64,000 nucleotides of DNA from Tuctoria greenei (GCA_036927565.1 JAYESD010000004.1:167001697-167065696), one strand, 5' to 3'; shown: positions 9,756 to 21,213, counted from the stretch's first letter. The notes: generated by a model from the letters alone, not told the origin. Numbers and translations: made by a program.

Positions 9756-10216
9756 CAAACACAGTGGTACTTTGTAAACAATTTAGTTGAAATATTCCCT
9801 CCCGGAGAGCATATGAGGAGAAAACTTTGGTTGTAGTAATTGGGAGTTAATGTTGGAGCACATATGATTCGCTAAAAGTTATGAGTGGCACCGGAATCAA
9901 ATAAAATAAAGGTGGGTTTGTCATGCAAGGTGAACATGCCCGCTAGAACGGGCCATCCTTCAGGAATATCCTCTACTAAAACATAGTTAACAATACCAGT
10001 TCTTGAGTTTGTCTTCTTTGGCTGTCCACAAACCTCATTTAGAACTGGATGTGAGGGTATTCGACTGCTGTTTGGTTCAGCTTTACAGTAATCCATTTGC
10101 TCTCCACTTAATTGCGGTAGACGATAATATTGTGCACATAACTTAAGTACGCGTGCACAGAAATAATTTGCTACTATTGTTCTGGTTGATTGAAACTCTT
10201 TGACAGATATTGGCAA
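9756..10216 (-). pseudogene. Aspartic protease of the Tekay-like element
   Basis: The minus-strand frame at 10216-9872 ends in FTLHDKPTFILFDSGATHNF, which is the start of a retroviral-type aspartic protease with the catalytic DSGA. The preceding residues include a short cysteine-containing linker (DYCKAEPNS, CGQPKKT) of the kind seen at the gag-protease boundary. The domain continues in other frames to 9756, where the solo LTR and its target duplication cut it from the RT half. Confidence 0.7.
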
Positions 10217-10990
10217 TTATAATTCAAAGATGGTTGCGCAGTTGGTTGAACTTCTTCACCGGATAGTGTGAGATACACAAACTGATACTTCTAAGGAATA
10301 CCCAAACTTCCTCTTTCTCTTGTCTACTTTACAACGGAGTTTGCATCCTGCCATAGAATAGCATCACAAACCAGCTTGTCATAATTTTCATGATTGACTA
10401 TGTCCAGTTTATAACAAAGCATAGCACTTAGGTCTTGGCAGAAGTAGTGACTCTTCATGGCCTCTGTGCTCACATAATCCAGTGCATATTGAGCTAAATG
10501 GTTGAATTGTTTGGAATACTCATGAACACTTATTTTTCCTTGCTTTAATTCCATGAATTCCTCAAGCTTTGTTTTTATTATTCCCATAGAAATGTAGCAA
10601 GCATGAAAAGCATCACGGAAGTCAGTCCATGTTACACGATGCTCTTTAGGGATGGTAGCGAGATAGTCAGCCCACCAGGCTCCAGTGGATCATGAAGTTG
10701 TTGAGCACCAAATGATGCATTCTGGTACTCATCACACTGGTACAACCCAAACTTGGATTCAATACCACAGAGCCAGTTGTTTGCTTGGCCTTCGTGAAGA
10801 CCGGCGATTGTGTTGTCAAGAAATCCAAGTACGAGCTCTGAGTCGAATTACATTGTCGTGCCACTTGACGTATACCTTGTTGCACTAATTCTCGCAGTAG
10901 ATAAATGTTCTCTTGCTGAGAATCGACCATCCTTGTCTGAGACTCAACCATTCTTGTCATGGCTTGTGCAAATCCAGTCGGCGGTGGTGC
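10217..10990 (-). pseudogene. Gag of the Tekay-like element
   Basis: Two minus-strand pieces are recognisable. The frame at 10960-10667 carries the N-terminal part with LDFLTTQSPVFTKAK, matching the DFLR-x-PP-x-F start of Tekay/RIRE3-type gag. The frame at 10587-10324 carries EEFMELKQGKISVHEYSKQF then NHLAQYALD, the core capsid-like segment (LKQG-x-SV-x-EY). They lie in different frames with missing sequence between them. The product would have been the structural protein of the virus-like particle. Confidence 0.75.
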
Positions 10991-12985
10991 TTGCGGTGGA
11001 GTCGAGTCATTCCCCCTTGACTAGAACCTCCAATCTCATACTGAGATCGTGTATGCAAGATATTACAAGAAATAAATTTGCCAATGAGTCAACATTCAAT
11101 CTCACCATTAAAGTGAAGATAAGAAAAATATGAACATGTTATGAACTTTATGCATGTATAACCACATCAATGTTTTCACAACTCTGTAAAATATGCACAA
11201 CCGACCAACTTTGTGACAAAACTGACCAGTTTGCATTCAAACCAGATATTGATCAAGTTAACAGAAGAATCAGGAATCAAGTTGAATACCAAAGATAATG
11301 ATAACTTCAAATAATTTCAAACAGGCACTTACATGCCCTCATATCAGTTCTAGATAAACAGATATGGAGTTCCAAATTTAACAGAAATCTTGAAAACTTT
11401 CAGCAGCACCTCCCCTGGAGGTACCCACATTGATCCACTTTTTTCATACATTTCTGATTCCAGTTTGGTAAAACTCCAAAACTGCAATGTTGTAACACAA
11501 CACATAAGCATTCCAGAAATGTATCATACAACCCTTATTGAATTCTATACAGAAAGTTATGGTCAAAACATAGAAAATTATAGAAATAGTTTTTTGTTTC
11601 CGCCCTTTTGAACAGTTCCTGTTCTATTGGACATAAATCTGAATTGTGAATTTGTCCTAGCGGTGAACAGAAACATTGCATAGGACTTACATACCATTTC
11701 AAAAAGTATTTATTTGCCTTATATCACTTCTAGATCAAGAGATATGGTTATTCAAAATTGACATAAAATCTGAAAATTTTCAGCAGCACGTCCTTTGAAA
11801 GTGTCTCATTTCAAACCACAATTCTAGATATTTCTGTCAAAAAATTGTAAAAACTTTGAATTACAAAGTTGTAACATATCTCACAATATTTCGAAGGAAT
11901 AATTCATGAACTTAGTGTTTTTTCTAAAGGAAGTTATGGGCAATTAACAGAATAGTACAGAAACTTTTGGAGGTGTCCTATTCCATGAACAGTTTCCAAA
12001 CTTCTGTATTTTTCACTAATTTGGATTGTGACTCAGTTCTGGGAGTCAACATAGAGGACTTCTCCACCTCTCAAATATGTATTACACATAACCGTTGGGT
12101 AAATCTACACATAGTTATACCCTGTCAAAGTCTAGTAATATTTAAGTCAGAAATAGGGGGCTCTGCTTTTGGGAACTTTTGAGTTGAAACTAACTCTAAT
12201 TTTAATATGAGCTCAAGCTCAGGTTTAGAAATCTTGTTCTGAGTTTGAATTTCAAAATTTTAGTTTCAATTTGCAGTGAGGTCATGGTCTTAATCAAGGT
12301 AAGGTTAATGCATTGATGAGAAGCATGTCGATACTACTTTGCCTCACAAAAGTGAAAACGTAACTGGATTATAAGCGATATACATGTATCGACGGTGGCA
12401 CCACAACAATCGGTCCCAAACAAGGTCTATGCACAATATGTTCACAAAGATAGTGTACCTTCAAAAAACACTCGATAGTAATTCACACAAAGTTTCTACT
12501 CATTTTAGGCAACCTTATATAATGATAGGAATGTAAATACATATGCCCCGTATCATTGACATACGGGCCATTCTCGGGTAGGCCACATCTCAAAAACACG
12601 ATCTTGTTTTGAACCACACGAAAAAGTTTCCACGCCTTGAACACCAGTGGACAATCGTTCTCCATATGTCTCTAGAACATGAAGAATCCTAGAAACCATA
12701 TTGACTGCCCCAAATTATTTTGTGCAAGACATCCCATACCTCGTCCCCTCGTATAGGTGAGCTCCCAACAATTTCTACTGTTGGGATGCATATAATTACC
12801 TACTTACCGTAGCATAGGTGCGTTGTTACAAAAAGTAATGACAAAATTATAAACACATATGTTGTTTGCCACGTTAATTAACTATGCTAATAATACTCCT
12901 TATGTGGGTATATTATCAAATCCTCACTCGTGATCCTATGTATTTTTCAAAAATGTTTCTTTTCAGGTGCGCTATTCCCAATGTG
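10991..12985 (-). repeat. Leader of the Tekay-like element with a ~378-bp tandem duplication
   Basis: This 2-kb stretch lies between PBS and gag and shows no convincing coding region. Sequence at 11335-11410 (TCTAGATAAACAGATATGG, CAGCAGCACCTCCC) recurs at 11713-11800 (TCTAGATCAAGAGATATGG, CAGCAGCACGTCC). Likewise 11490-11630 recurs at 11868-12008, so the period is about 378 bp. Long leaders with internal repeats are seen in this group. Confidence 0.6.
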
Positions 12986-12997
12986 GCTCTGATGCTA
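12986..12997 (-). other. Degraded primer binding site, tRNA-Met type
   Basis: On the minus strand the sequence reads TAGCATCAGAGC followed by CACAT, two mismatches from the TGGTATCAGAGC sequence complementary to initiator tRNA-Met. It lies five bases from the proposed 5' LTR end at 13003. Confidence 0.6.
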
Positions 12998-13002
12998 GTC
13001 TT

Positions 13003-13573
13003 TGAGAACATGGGTCCGACATTCTAGGAATCATATTAATTGGTGCCGTGTTAAGCGACACCGAAAAACACAATAGAGAAAAGAACTAAAATTACACAAC
13101 ATAAGTGAGCATGTTACATTATTTTCTCATTTTACATCAAAAGTAAATATCACAGAGGTCATTGAGTCAATCCCGAACCAAGCTAAGCAAAACAAAAGCC
13201 ATGCAGCCCTAGGATACTTCCCATTAGCAGAATGAAGATTTTCGGCGGCGTGCGGGTTTCTAATTGGCAATACAGCCCGCATAGGGTGCTTCCAATGAAC
13301 CCTAAAACAATATGAGATTACCAGCAAAAACAACAACTTTGTAAACGTGAGCACAAGACTCAGCAGGACTTAACCATCTCACCTAAATAATCATGCAACT
13401 CTATATGCAAAAACTTTAAAACGAAAAATCTGAATTTACATAAATAACTTGCCTACAGCGAATCCTTAATTTTTCACCTTTTAGCAACAAGTTAAAGGTT
13501 CTAGAAATCATAACATTAGTTTGCACTATCTCTAGTACATACAAATTGCAATGCAAAATATTAATCATTGCAG
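13003..13573 (-). repeat. 5' LTR (downstream end) of the Tekay-like element
   Basis: It begins next to the PBS. Read on the minus strand its end contains TTCGGTGTCGCTTAACACGG and GATTCCTAGAATGTCGGACC, closely resembling the end of the plus-strand Tekay-like LTR at 35420-35507. It is cut at 13573-13578 by the Tat-lineage insertion (TSD TAGAC) and should continue from 26475. I could not find where it ends on that side. Confidence 0.55.
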
Positions 13574-13578
13574 TAGAC

Positions 13579-14417
13579 TATCGGTGGTTTGGAACCGGCA
13601 GATCTCCCCACACTACTAAAGTGTTAGAGGAGTTTGATGTTCGGTATGGGCGCGTGGAGATTCAAGAAGGTGAATTGTAAATGGCGCAGGAGACACAAGA
13701 ATTTACGTGGTTCGGGCCGCCTGAGCGTAACACCCTACTCCACGGGGTGTGTTGATATTGTATTGGATGTAGCGCGTGTGTTAGCGTGTCTGAACGTGTA
13801 TGGAGCGTCGTCGTCCTGTCCTTTTATAGTACAAGGGCAGGCCGTTACAAATTAGCCTGGCCCGACATGTGGCCCCGACGGATACTAGTATTGATACTTA
13901 TTCAACACGTTTAATTGCCCTTGATGACCGTGTAATGGGCTTTGACAGCACCTTTACTGGTAATTAAGGTCGTCCGATCATGTGTCATTAATATGGTATT
14001 AATGACACTTAATCGGGTCTTGAAGTCCTTGATTCTCCTTTGAAGATCCGGAGCCGTTGTGGAGCCTTCCGGAGGTTAGAGGCTGAAGATCCGTAGGTTG
14101 GACACGTGGCAGTACTGGAGCACACTGTGGAGAACAGATGGTTCCGGTGTTAGCCGACACGTGTCAGCACCGGAGCTTCCCTCGGTCTGGGGTTAGGTCC
14201 GGGGGTGCCACTTCGGTACATAGCCCGGAGCTTCCTCCCTTGCAGGCGGTAGCTCCGGTTTGATAGTACACGTGGTGACCCTGGGGCTAACCATGTCGGA
14301 GAAGCGGGTCCAGACATGTCTGACATGTGGGCCTCCGAAGGTCTTCAAATCAAGTGGGTGACTTTCCCTTGATATCTTTGCAATCCCAAGGTGTACATGG
14401 TACCCAGGGTACCGACA
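13579..14417 (-). repeat. 3' LTR of the Tat-lineage element
   Basis: In plus orientation it starts TATCGGTGG (the usual TG mutated to TA) and ends GGTACCGACA. The minus-strand TATA box is at 13821-13828 (TATAAAAG) and the 44-bp motif at 13702-13745. Its partner is 25637-26474. Confidence 0.92.
13702..13745 (-). other. Conserved 44-bp LTR motif, copy 4
   Basis: This copy lies in the 3' LTR. On the minus strand it starts CCGTGGAGTAGGGTGTTACG and ends AACCACGTAAA, 83 bases after the TATA box. Confidence 0.75.
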
Positions 14418-14432
14418 GTGGCCCCCTGGGCC
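14418..14432 (-). other. Polypurine-like tract next to the 3' LTR
   Basis: On the minus strand GGCCCAGGGGGCCAC directly precedes the LTR start. The AGGGGG core fits a plus-strand primer, although the tract is short and interrupted by pyrimidines. Confidence 0.5.
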
Positions 14433-14950
14433 CACCTATGGGGAAGACCCCTTGGATGAAGTCATTCCGCCGGAGGTGGGTCCATCCTTCGACTTTTGAA
14501 CTGAGTCTTCAAAGGTCTTCGGATGTGCTGTTGGCGATGGTTTGGAGTTAAATCATCGCCGCGTGGTGTATCCCTTGTGCGGCAGGTGAGATCTTTGGCG
14601 ATTGGATCTCACTCAATTGAAGGTCGCCGGTTCCCGATACGAAAATCGTATCGGTTCCGCACGCCTTGTCAGGCCGCCACCTTCGGGCTTCTCGCCTCAT
14701 GATGGCAACCTTCGCCTGGGTAAGAACCTCGACTTGATCGTCGGGGTAGTCCCGGGCCCTCTTGTCATCGGCTGGGTGGAGTTTTTGAGTGGTATCTTTG
14801 ACTTCCTTGCTGTTTCCATCCAAGCGTCGCAAGGGCTTACTTAAGAAGGAAAGCGCGCACCGTTTGGGGTTCTTTATGCCTCTCATCTGATCTTTCGCTC
14901 AAACGCCCAACTTGTGCTTCACTTTTCTTCTCTTGCCTTGTCGTGCTGCG
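14433..14950 (+). other. Upstream region of the antisense gene
   Basis: This 518-bp stretch lies between the 3' LTR and the antisense ATG at 14951. It is GC-rich to about 14800 and shows no convincing TATA box on the plus strand. For the plus-strand gene to be expressed its promoter must be here or in the reverse face of the LTR. I see no other gene in it. Confidence 0.4.
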
Positions 14951-17900
14951 ATGGAGTTGGGTCTCCGCGAGAGTCGTTTGAAGACCGACGGCGACCTGAA
15001 GAAGGTCCAAGCCCTCATGGGATGGTCCTCGGACTTCTTCAACCGCTCGGTCCGCGCCGGTGGAGAGCTCCCATTTGAGAAGGAGCACGCCGGCGAAATG
15101 GTGTACTTCTCCTCGTACACCATGGTGGGGTTGATCCCACCTTTTTACTCCTTTTTCTTGATGCTGCTAGACTTCTATGGTCTGCAGCTGTATCACCTTG
15201 GCCCCCACTCCATTCTTCTTGTGTCTATCTTCGTCCACTTCTGTGAGATGTGGGTGGGCACCCCCCCTGCATTGAACTCTTCCGGACCTTCTTCACCGTC
15301 CATACCACCGGCAGGAGCAATGAGTACCTTGGCTTCTACTACTTCGTGAAGCGCAAGAAGTGCCCATTCAAGTACCTCCGGTCGTTTCCCTCTGGGAAGT
15401 GGGATGACTGGAAGAAGGATTGGATAGTCTTCCGGGTGGAGGAGCATGAGAAGCTGGAGCTGAAGGCCTCCCCAGCATCGACACGACAATCTGGAGTGAA
15501 GCTCCGGTGCTGGCGGAAGCCTTCAACCCTGCTTTGACCAGGATCCGCCAATGCGTGGGGGGAGGATTGACTCCTCAGGCGGTGTTTTGCAACTTCCTGG
15601 TCAACAGGTGGGCACCGCTGAAGAGGAGAGAGAAACTCGCATGGGCGCTCAACAGCGTGATGGACGACGATCGGGTCGAGACCGGGCTGAAGTCCAACAT
15701 GGTGGGGAAAACCTTGGAGTTCCACCTCAAGAAGTTCCAGCACGGCATCAACGTCGATGGTGACGACTTGACTCCGCCATCAGCTTTTCTTCCTCTGAAC
15801 GTGAAAGTAGAGTTCAGCAGGGAGCTCCGGGGGAAGATGCCCGTGCTTGACGACCTTGGTGTCGTCGAGAGAAAATCAACCACCAGGGTGGCGATCCCTG
15901 GAATGTCCGAGGGTGGCTCCGACCCTGCCCCGAAGCCGAGGGTCGAGGTTGTCGACAAGGGCAAGGAGCTGGCGGACGAACCCTTGAGCTGGAAGAGGAA
16001 GCTGCAGTACACCGACAGAAGGTCCGTCAGGCCCGCTACCTCTGCGTCGGCTCCTTCTCCCCGGAGGGGGAGGTCTTCTACAATTGCGGCGACTGTTCTC
16101 GCAGTGGGGTCCTCCCGAGGTGCTAGCTCCGGGCATGCGACTCCAGCACCAGGGCCGGTGGAGGCCTCTAGGTCCGGAGGTCCTTCCTGATCGAGGGGGG
16201 CCTCGACTAGGGAAACACCCGTGGCCGCAACGAGTTCCGGGGGGCCTTCCGGAGCTTCCACGTCGGCTATGACCAGCCCAGAACACCCGGGAAAAAGGTT
16301 CCGCGCGAGCTGGTGCGGAAGCCTCCCAAGGTAATTTTTAATCTTTACCTTAGATAGTTGTTTAATTGTAGTAACTATTTTTTTAAGTTTCTTCGTTCAT
16401 CATCTGCAGCGTCCCCAAGAAGGGGAGTGAGGCTCCACCCTCAGCCACAGCAGTTGAAGCCGTGAGGGTGGAAACTTCTGCCCCTATCTCGGTGCCGCCC
16501 CAAGTGGTGGCTGAAGCTGCGACAGTTCCGGCGCCGGCTATCGTGGTCATGGACCTCGACTCATCCCAAGAGGCTCCCATGGTAGCGCCGGACCGCGGGA
16601 GTGAAGATGCGCCAGCGGCACCTGTCCCGGAGGTTGAAGCTCCGGGTCCTGGTGCTGGGATGATGGAAGCTCCGGCCATTGAGCCGGAGGAAGCTGTAAT
16701 TCCGGCCCCAGAACAGGAAATTGTCGAAGCTCCGGCGGTCGAGCCAGAGGTGATTGAAGTCCTGGCATGCACGCCGGATGTTGAGGAAGTCCCGGCGTTT
16801 GGGCCGGCTACCTCAGAAGCACCGGCCGCAGAGCCGGTCGTTGTTGGAGCTCCGGCCGCAGGGCCGATCAAGGATGAAGTTCTTCCGACTCCTGAGCCGG
16901 TTGATGCAGAGGCGTCGGAGATCGAGCCCCCATCGGAGGAGGTGCCAAGGCCGGAGCCAGAAGCGGCCCCTGCTCCGGAAGTGACGACGTCGGAGGTACC
17001 CGCGGCTGAGCCGGAGTGCCCTGGTGATGTCGCTGGCCCCCTGTCTGAGGGGGTGAATGAAGACCTGGCGGCGGGGCCTTCCTCGATGGCGACTGAGGCC
17101 ATCTTGGAGGACGGCCCTAGTGCCATGGCGACCCAGGGGACCACTCTTGTGGAGTGGGACCCAATTTTTGTTTCTGAAAACCCGCTGGAACCAGCGGAGG
17201 AGACCCCAGCAGGTCCGGAACCTATCCCGTTGTCACTATCTATTGACAACGCATGTTCCAGTCTGCGTCAAGTTCAACTGGCCTTCTTCCACGACAGCAA
17301 GGCTCTTGAAGAGGAGCGCCAAACCCTTAGGAGGTGGCATAACCGGCTCTATTTTGAGACCAAGCTGGCGCAGTCGAGGCTAGCGGATGAAAAGGAGTGG
17401 ATCAAGCGGGAGAAGGTCCGACTAGAATATTGGGGTAAATTATTGGATGACAGGGAGAGTATGACTCGCGCCCTCGACGCTCAATCCCGAGAGATCTACG
17501 AGCAGGCCAAAGTAGCTAACAGTGCGGCCGATGAACGCCACGAAAGGCTTGAGGCCATTAACATTACACTCATCAAGTGCCGAGAGGCACTTGAAGAGAG
17601 GGAGAAACAACTCGAAGATGAAGAGAAGAAACTCCTAGAGCTGCTGGATGACGTCCTGAGGAGGGAGGAGGAGCTCCCCGAGAAGGTGGCTCTGGCTGAC
17701 AAGGGCCTTGAGGAGCGCGCCAAGAAATTGGAAGAGCGCTGCGTAGAGGAGGAGAAGAATACCTGGGTGCGAGGGAAGGAGCTCCACGAGCGGGAGTGTG
17801 CCCTTGTTGCCAGGGAAAAGAAAGTGAGGGGCAGAGAGAAGGACCTTGTCGACCGTCGGAACAAGATCCACCTCCAGGAGGAGGAGCTCGGAAAACTCGA

Positions 17901-18381
17901 GAAGCGGGTTGCTGAGAAGATTCAGCAAAACGCCAAAGAAGTTGAGCGCCTCGCCCGTGAGAATTCCGAACTGGTGGCGGCCAGAAGATCCTTGGAAGAA
18001 TTGAAGGGCTTGAGGACTGCGGACTCCCTACAAATTTGGGAGTTCCTGGGCAAGGCCAACAATGCGCTGACACCGATGGGCTTCAGTCCCGTGCGCCCGG
18101 ATGATTCGGATCCGGAGGCGGACCTAGCGTTGCAGGCGTTGAGCTCGGCAGGTAGCAAGCTCTCCAAGGTGGGCGATGTCATCGCGGACCAATTGGAGGT
18201 TGAGGGGCAATCCCTGGCGAAGAACGTCGCAAAGTATGTGCTGACGTGCTACACCAGCCTGAACTCCCAATTTCCTCTGGACCCGGTGCTTGAAGGTCCC
18301 GTTGAAGGAGAAGGGGAAGCTGCCCGAGCCAACGTGTCGGAGGTTGCCCAGAAGGTCGCTCAATTCTTCCATAGGGTCTAG
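14951..18381 (+). pseudogene. Antisense gene of the Tat element: Transposase_28-like N-terminus, Pro/Ala repeats, long coiled coil
   Basis: It runs opposite to gag-pol and converges on it. The ATG at 14951 opens MELGLRESRLKTDG. The N-terminal part, with PPFYSFFLMLLDFYGLQLYH, resembles the plant 'putative gypsy type transposon' domain (Transposase_28). The frame changes by -1 near a seven-C run (about 15262-15268) and again near 15470-15500. A third frame runs to a TGA at 16188-16190, and reading on past it reaches a GT-AG intron (16331-16409). Splicing joins this frame exactly to the 639-residue open frame ending at 18381. That exon has an acidic Pro/Ala repeat (EAPAxEPE type, about 16540-17010), then about 250 residues of Glu/Lys/Leu heptad-rich coiled coil (17280-18010). 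Function in the lineage is not established; a structural or regulatory role is a guess. TGA may come from CpG decay of CGA. Confidence 0.75.
16331..16409 (+). other. Predicted 79-bp intron in the antisense gene
   Basis: The donor is CCCAAG/GTAATTTT and the acceptor is TTCATCATCTGCAG/CG. The interior is T-rich (a run of seven T at about 16378-16384), unlike the GC-rich exons. Removing it leaves a codon split AG/C and keeps the reading frame into the downstream 639-residue frame, which is strong support for a real intron. Confidence 0.8.
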
Positions 18382-19788
18382 GACCATCTCCGTAGTTCCC
18401 ACTTGTATCCTTTCTTCTTCTTCCTCAATTTTGTAATCCCTTGTCTCCACATGAATGAAATCCTCGAATTTTTGTGAATTTCACTTTTTGTCTTCAACGC
18501 TTTTGTCTTCACTTGGCCCCCTGGTAGATGTACACAATTTGATTGTGAACATGTACCAAGAGGATATTTTGTGTTGTTGAAGACTCATTTGCTTCGAACT
18601 TGTAGAGTGTAGGTCCGAAGTCTTCGATAGTGAAGGCCCCCTGAGGTCAAACTGATTATCGCTGGAGCGTAGTAGTTCCGGCAATAGTCCCTATCAATGC
18701 ATATAGCATCGATAGTTAGCCCTCCGGGTGTCGGAGCTTAGTAGCTCCGACACTGACCTTTGCCAACACGTAGCTTGTCGGCAGCAGACTCCACTTGTGG
18801 GGTCTTCTCACCATCTTTTATTTTACGTTGACGGTTGGCCCCCCTAGCTTTATTGGAGCTTGGTTGCTCCGGTGATGCTCGTTTTCAATGCTTAACATCG
18901 ATCATAAGCCATCTAGGGGAGTCGGAGCTTTGTTAGCTCTAGCTTTTCTCCATCAACGTGGATTTTATTTTTCCTGCACACTGAAGTCAAGAAAAATAGT
19001 AAAATTCGTTTCTTGCCTATAACTTGTCGCGGCTTACGATTCTCGAGAAAATTTTAGGTCAAACGTGATTCTAAACACAACCGAATGCATTGCCTTTTCT
19101 TCCAGATTCAATCGTCCTTGGTCCCGCCTTACTTCGGTCTGCCGGGGTGTAGGTAGAGTGGCGTAATTAGGGTGCTTGACCAGGCTAAGTCGATAGCACA
19201 CTCCGGCCCTAGATTGGCTTGGCGGCATTCAGGCGAATGGTCCATGAACAATATTTGAATCCAAAAGAATCGACAATACAACTCGAATCATATATGAACC
19301 GGTCGAACTAAAATTTCTTAAGAATTGCACGTCTTTGTTATAGACAAGAAAGAGAAAAATAAAAATGTTGAGCCTATACAAAATGAATGCACGTGGAGTT
19401 TGTTTCACCTGAAGATGTCTTTCATTATTGGTCCGGGGTACAGGGGAAACTAGTACACTCTTAGGGTACGGAACCAGGCTAAGCGTGTTTAATTTCTCGT
19501 TTGTCCCAGGGTAGCTAGCCACACTTTTAGTTCTGAGACTGTGACAAGTGTTGCATGAACTTTGCGGACCTTCTGGGGAAGGTCCGGCTGTTCTCCCGGA
19601 GGAACTACCCGACTCTGTACAATGACTCTATAACATACACCTTAAGTTACTACAGACTCACCTCCGTGATAAGTGTAGAACTTACGGAGGTGCTCGATGT
19701 TCCAAGGATTTGGGAGAGGTGTCCTATATTCGGTAGCCAAGCGAACGCTTCCGGGACGGGATACTTTAATCACTCGGAAGGGTCCCTC
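18382..19788. other. Spacer between the convergent antisense gene and pol
   Basis: This 1.4-kb stretch separates the 3' ends of the plus-strand antisense gene and minus-strand pol. A possible poly(A) signal for the antisense gene (AATGAAAT, about 18453-18460) lies 70 bp after its stop. A group of hairpins with a GGAGC/GCTCC stem occupies 18661-18944. The frames at 19034-19522 on the minus strand show no domain. Confidence 0.55.
18661..18944. repeat. Four related hairpins with GGAGC...GCTCC stems
   Basis: The clearest is 18729-18752, TGTCGGAGCT-TAGT-AGCTCCGACA, a perfect 10-bp stem with a 4-base loop. Weaker versions with the same stem core and a T/G-rich loop lie at 18661-18682, 18853-18872 and 18920-18944. 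As RNA they could fold on either transcript. Confidence 0.65.
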
Positions 19789-21213
19789 CTAGCTGGGGGA
19801 GAGTTTGTTTAACCCTTCTCTGGATTGTATTCTCCGTAGCACCAGATCGCCTTCCTCGAGCTGTCGGTTGTGTACATGCCGCTGATGATAATGCCGAAGG
19901 GCTTGACGATATCGGGCATTCCGAACAGCTGCTTGGCACCTTCCCTCCTCAAGGAGGTCTAGGTCTTCACGCCAGAGCTGGTCCTGCGTGGCTTCGTTGA
20001 AGGTCCGGACCCGGAGTGAACCCAAGGTGATTTCCGGAGGAAGGATTGCTTTAGCTCCGTACACCAGAAAGAAGGGTGTCTCTCCAGTTGACCGGTTTGG
20101 AGATGTCCTGTTGGCCCATAAAGTGGGTGGAAGCTCTTCAATCCAGTTGGCTCCATGTTTTTTCAAGCGCTCATAAGTGCGCGTCTTGAGTGCTTTAAGG
20201 ATTTCAGCATTTGCTCTCTCGGCTTGGCCATTGCTTGCTGGGTGAGCTACGGAGGCGTAGCAAACTTGTATGCCGAGGTCTTCGCAATATACTTGAAATG
20301 CAGAGCTTGTGAATTGGGTCCCATTATCAGTAATGATTTTGTTTGGGACTCCAAATCTGCAAACAATGGACTGCAAAAATTTGATAGCAGATTGCTTGTT
20401 GATTGTCACAACTGGAGTTGCTTCCGGCCACTTGGTGAACTTGTCAATGGCGACGTACAGGAACTTGTAACCTCCGATGGCTCTTGGGAAAGGTCCCAAG
20501 ATGTCCATCCGCCACACAACGAAGGGCCATGTAGGAGGTATCATTTGTAGGGGTTGAGCCGGTGTGTGAATTTGCTTTGCATGAAATTGACATGCTTCAC
20601 ATTTCTTCACCATCTTAGTTGCATCCTGGAGTGCTGTAGGCCAGTAGAAGACATGCCGAAAAGCTTTACCAACCAGCGTGCGGGACGACGCGTGGTTTCC
20701 ACACTCGCCTCCATGGATTTCTGCGAGGAGTTCGCATCCTTCTTCCCTTGTGATGCACCGCATTAGGATGCCATTGGCACCGCACCGGTAGAGATCCCCT
20801 TCTACCAACGTGTATCTTTTAGCCAATCTGACTACCCGGTCAGCGAATACATCATTGTCAGGAAGGATGTTGTCTTTCAAGTAGCTCCGGATCTTCGAGA
20901 TCCATGCATCGGAACTAGCTTGAGCATTTGAGTCTTGCGTGCTGGGTTGCTCGGAGCTTCCGGCAGGACCTACGACCCTTGATGGCTGCCATGGTAACAG
21001 GGCCATCGGGACCCTCAGCTTCGGGATGCTGATCTCGCCCCCTTCGCTCAGTTCGGCAGGCTGAGCTGTTGGTTTTGACAACCTCCGGACAAAAGTTCCG
21101 TCAGGAGCCGGAGCTCCGGTTGATGCTTTCGTCGAGAGTTCGTCAGCTTCAGCGTTATGGGCACGCTTAACATGGTGGAGATCTAGGACCTCGAAGTTCT
21201 TCTGAAGCCTCTG
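19789..21213 (-). pseudogene. Integrase of the Tat-lineage element
   Basis: The minus-strand frame from 21081 to 19789 (430 residues) is open. It carries the HHCC zinc-binding domain (H123, H130, C161, C164, ending MVKKCEACQFHA). The DDE core follows with D193 (WRMDILGPF), D252 (TDNGTQF) and E288 (NGQAERAN), spacing D-x58-D-x35-E. Catalytic residues are all present, so this domain looks intact. It ends with a basic C-terminal region (RHYHQRHVHNRQLEEGDLVL); the frame ends at 19789 without a chromodomain, as expected for Tat. It is the same frame as the upstream RT/RNase H and is separated from it by one TAA at 21217-21219. Confidence 0.88.

Larger units (their letters stand above)
4441..13573 (-). 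mobile_element. Degenerate Tekay/Del-like chromovirus (Ty3/gypsy)
   Basis: Read on the minus strand the order is 5' LTR (13003 upward), PBS (12986-12997), a 2-kb leader, gag (about 10990-10217), protease, RT, RNase H, a remnant integrase with chromodomain (6435), and 3' LTR. The chromodomain and the polypurine-tract/LTR junction place it with the Tekay/Del chromoviruses. It has stops and frameshifts throughout, has lost most of the integrase core, and is split by a solo LTR at 8886-9750. The Tat-lineage element at 13579 is inserted in its 5' LTR. Confidence 0.75.

Noticed and set aside
12986..12997. tRNA gene fragment
   Set aside because: The match is the 12-base complement of a tRNA 3' end at an LTR edge, which is a primer binding site.
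13579..14417. LTR of the Tekay-like element rather than of the Tat element
   Set aside because: The TAGAC duplication at 13574 and 26475 and the match to 25637-26474 assign it to the Tat element.
16383..17249. 288-codon minus frame rich in Gly, Ala, Ser and Thr
   Set aside because: It is the shadow of the Pro/Ala/Glu repeat of the plus-strand antisense gene.
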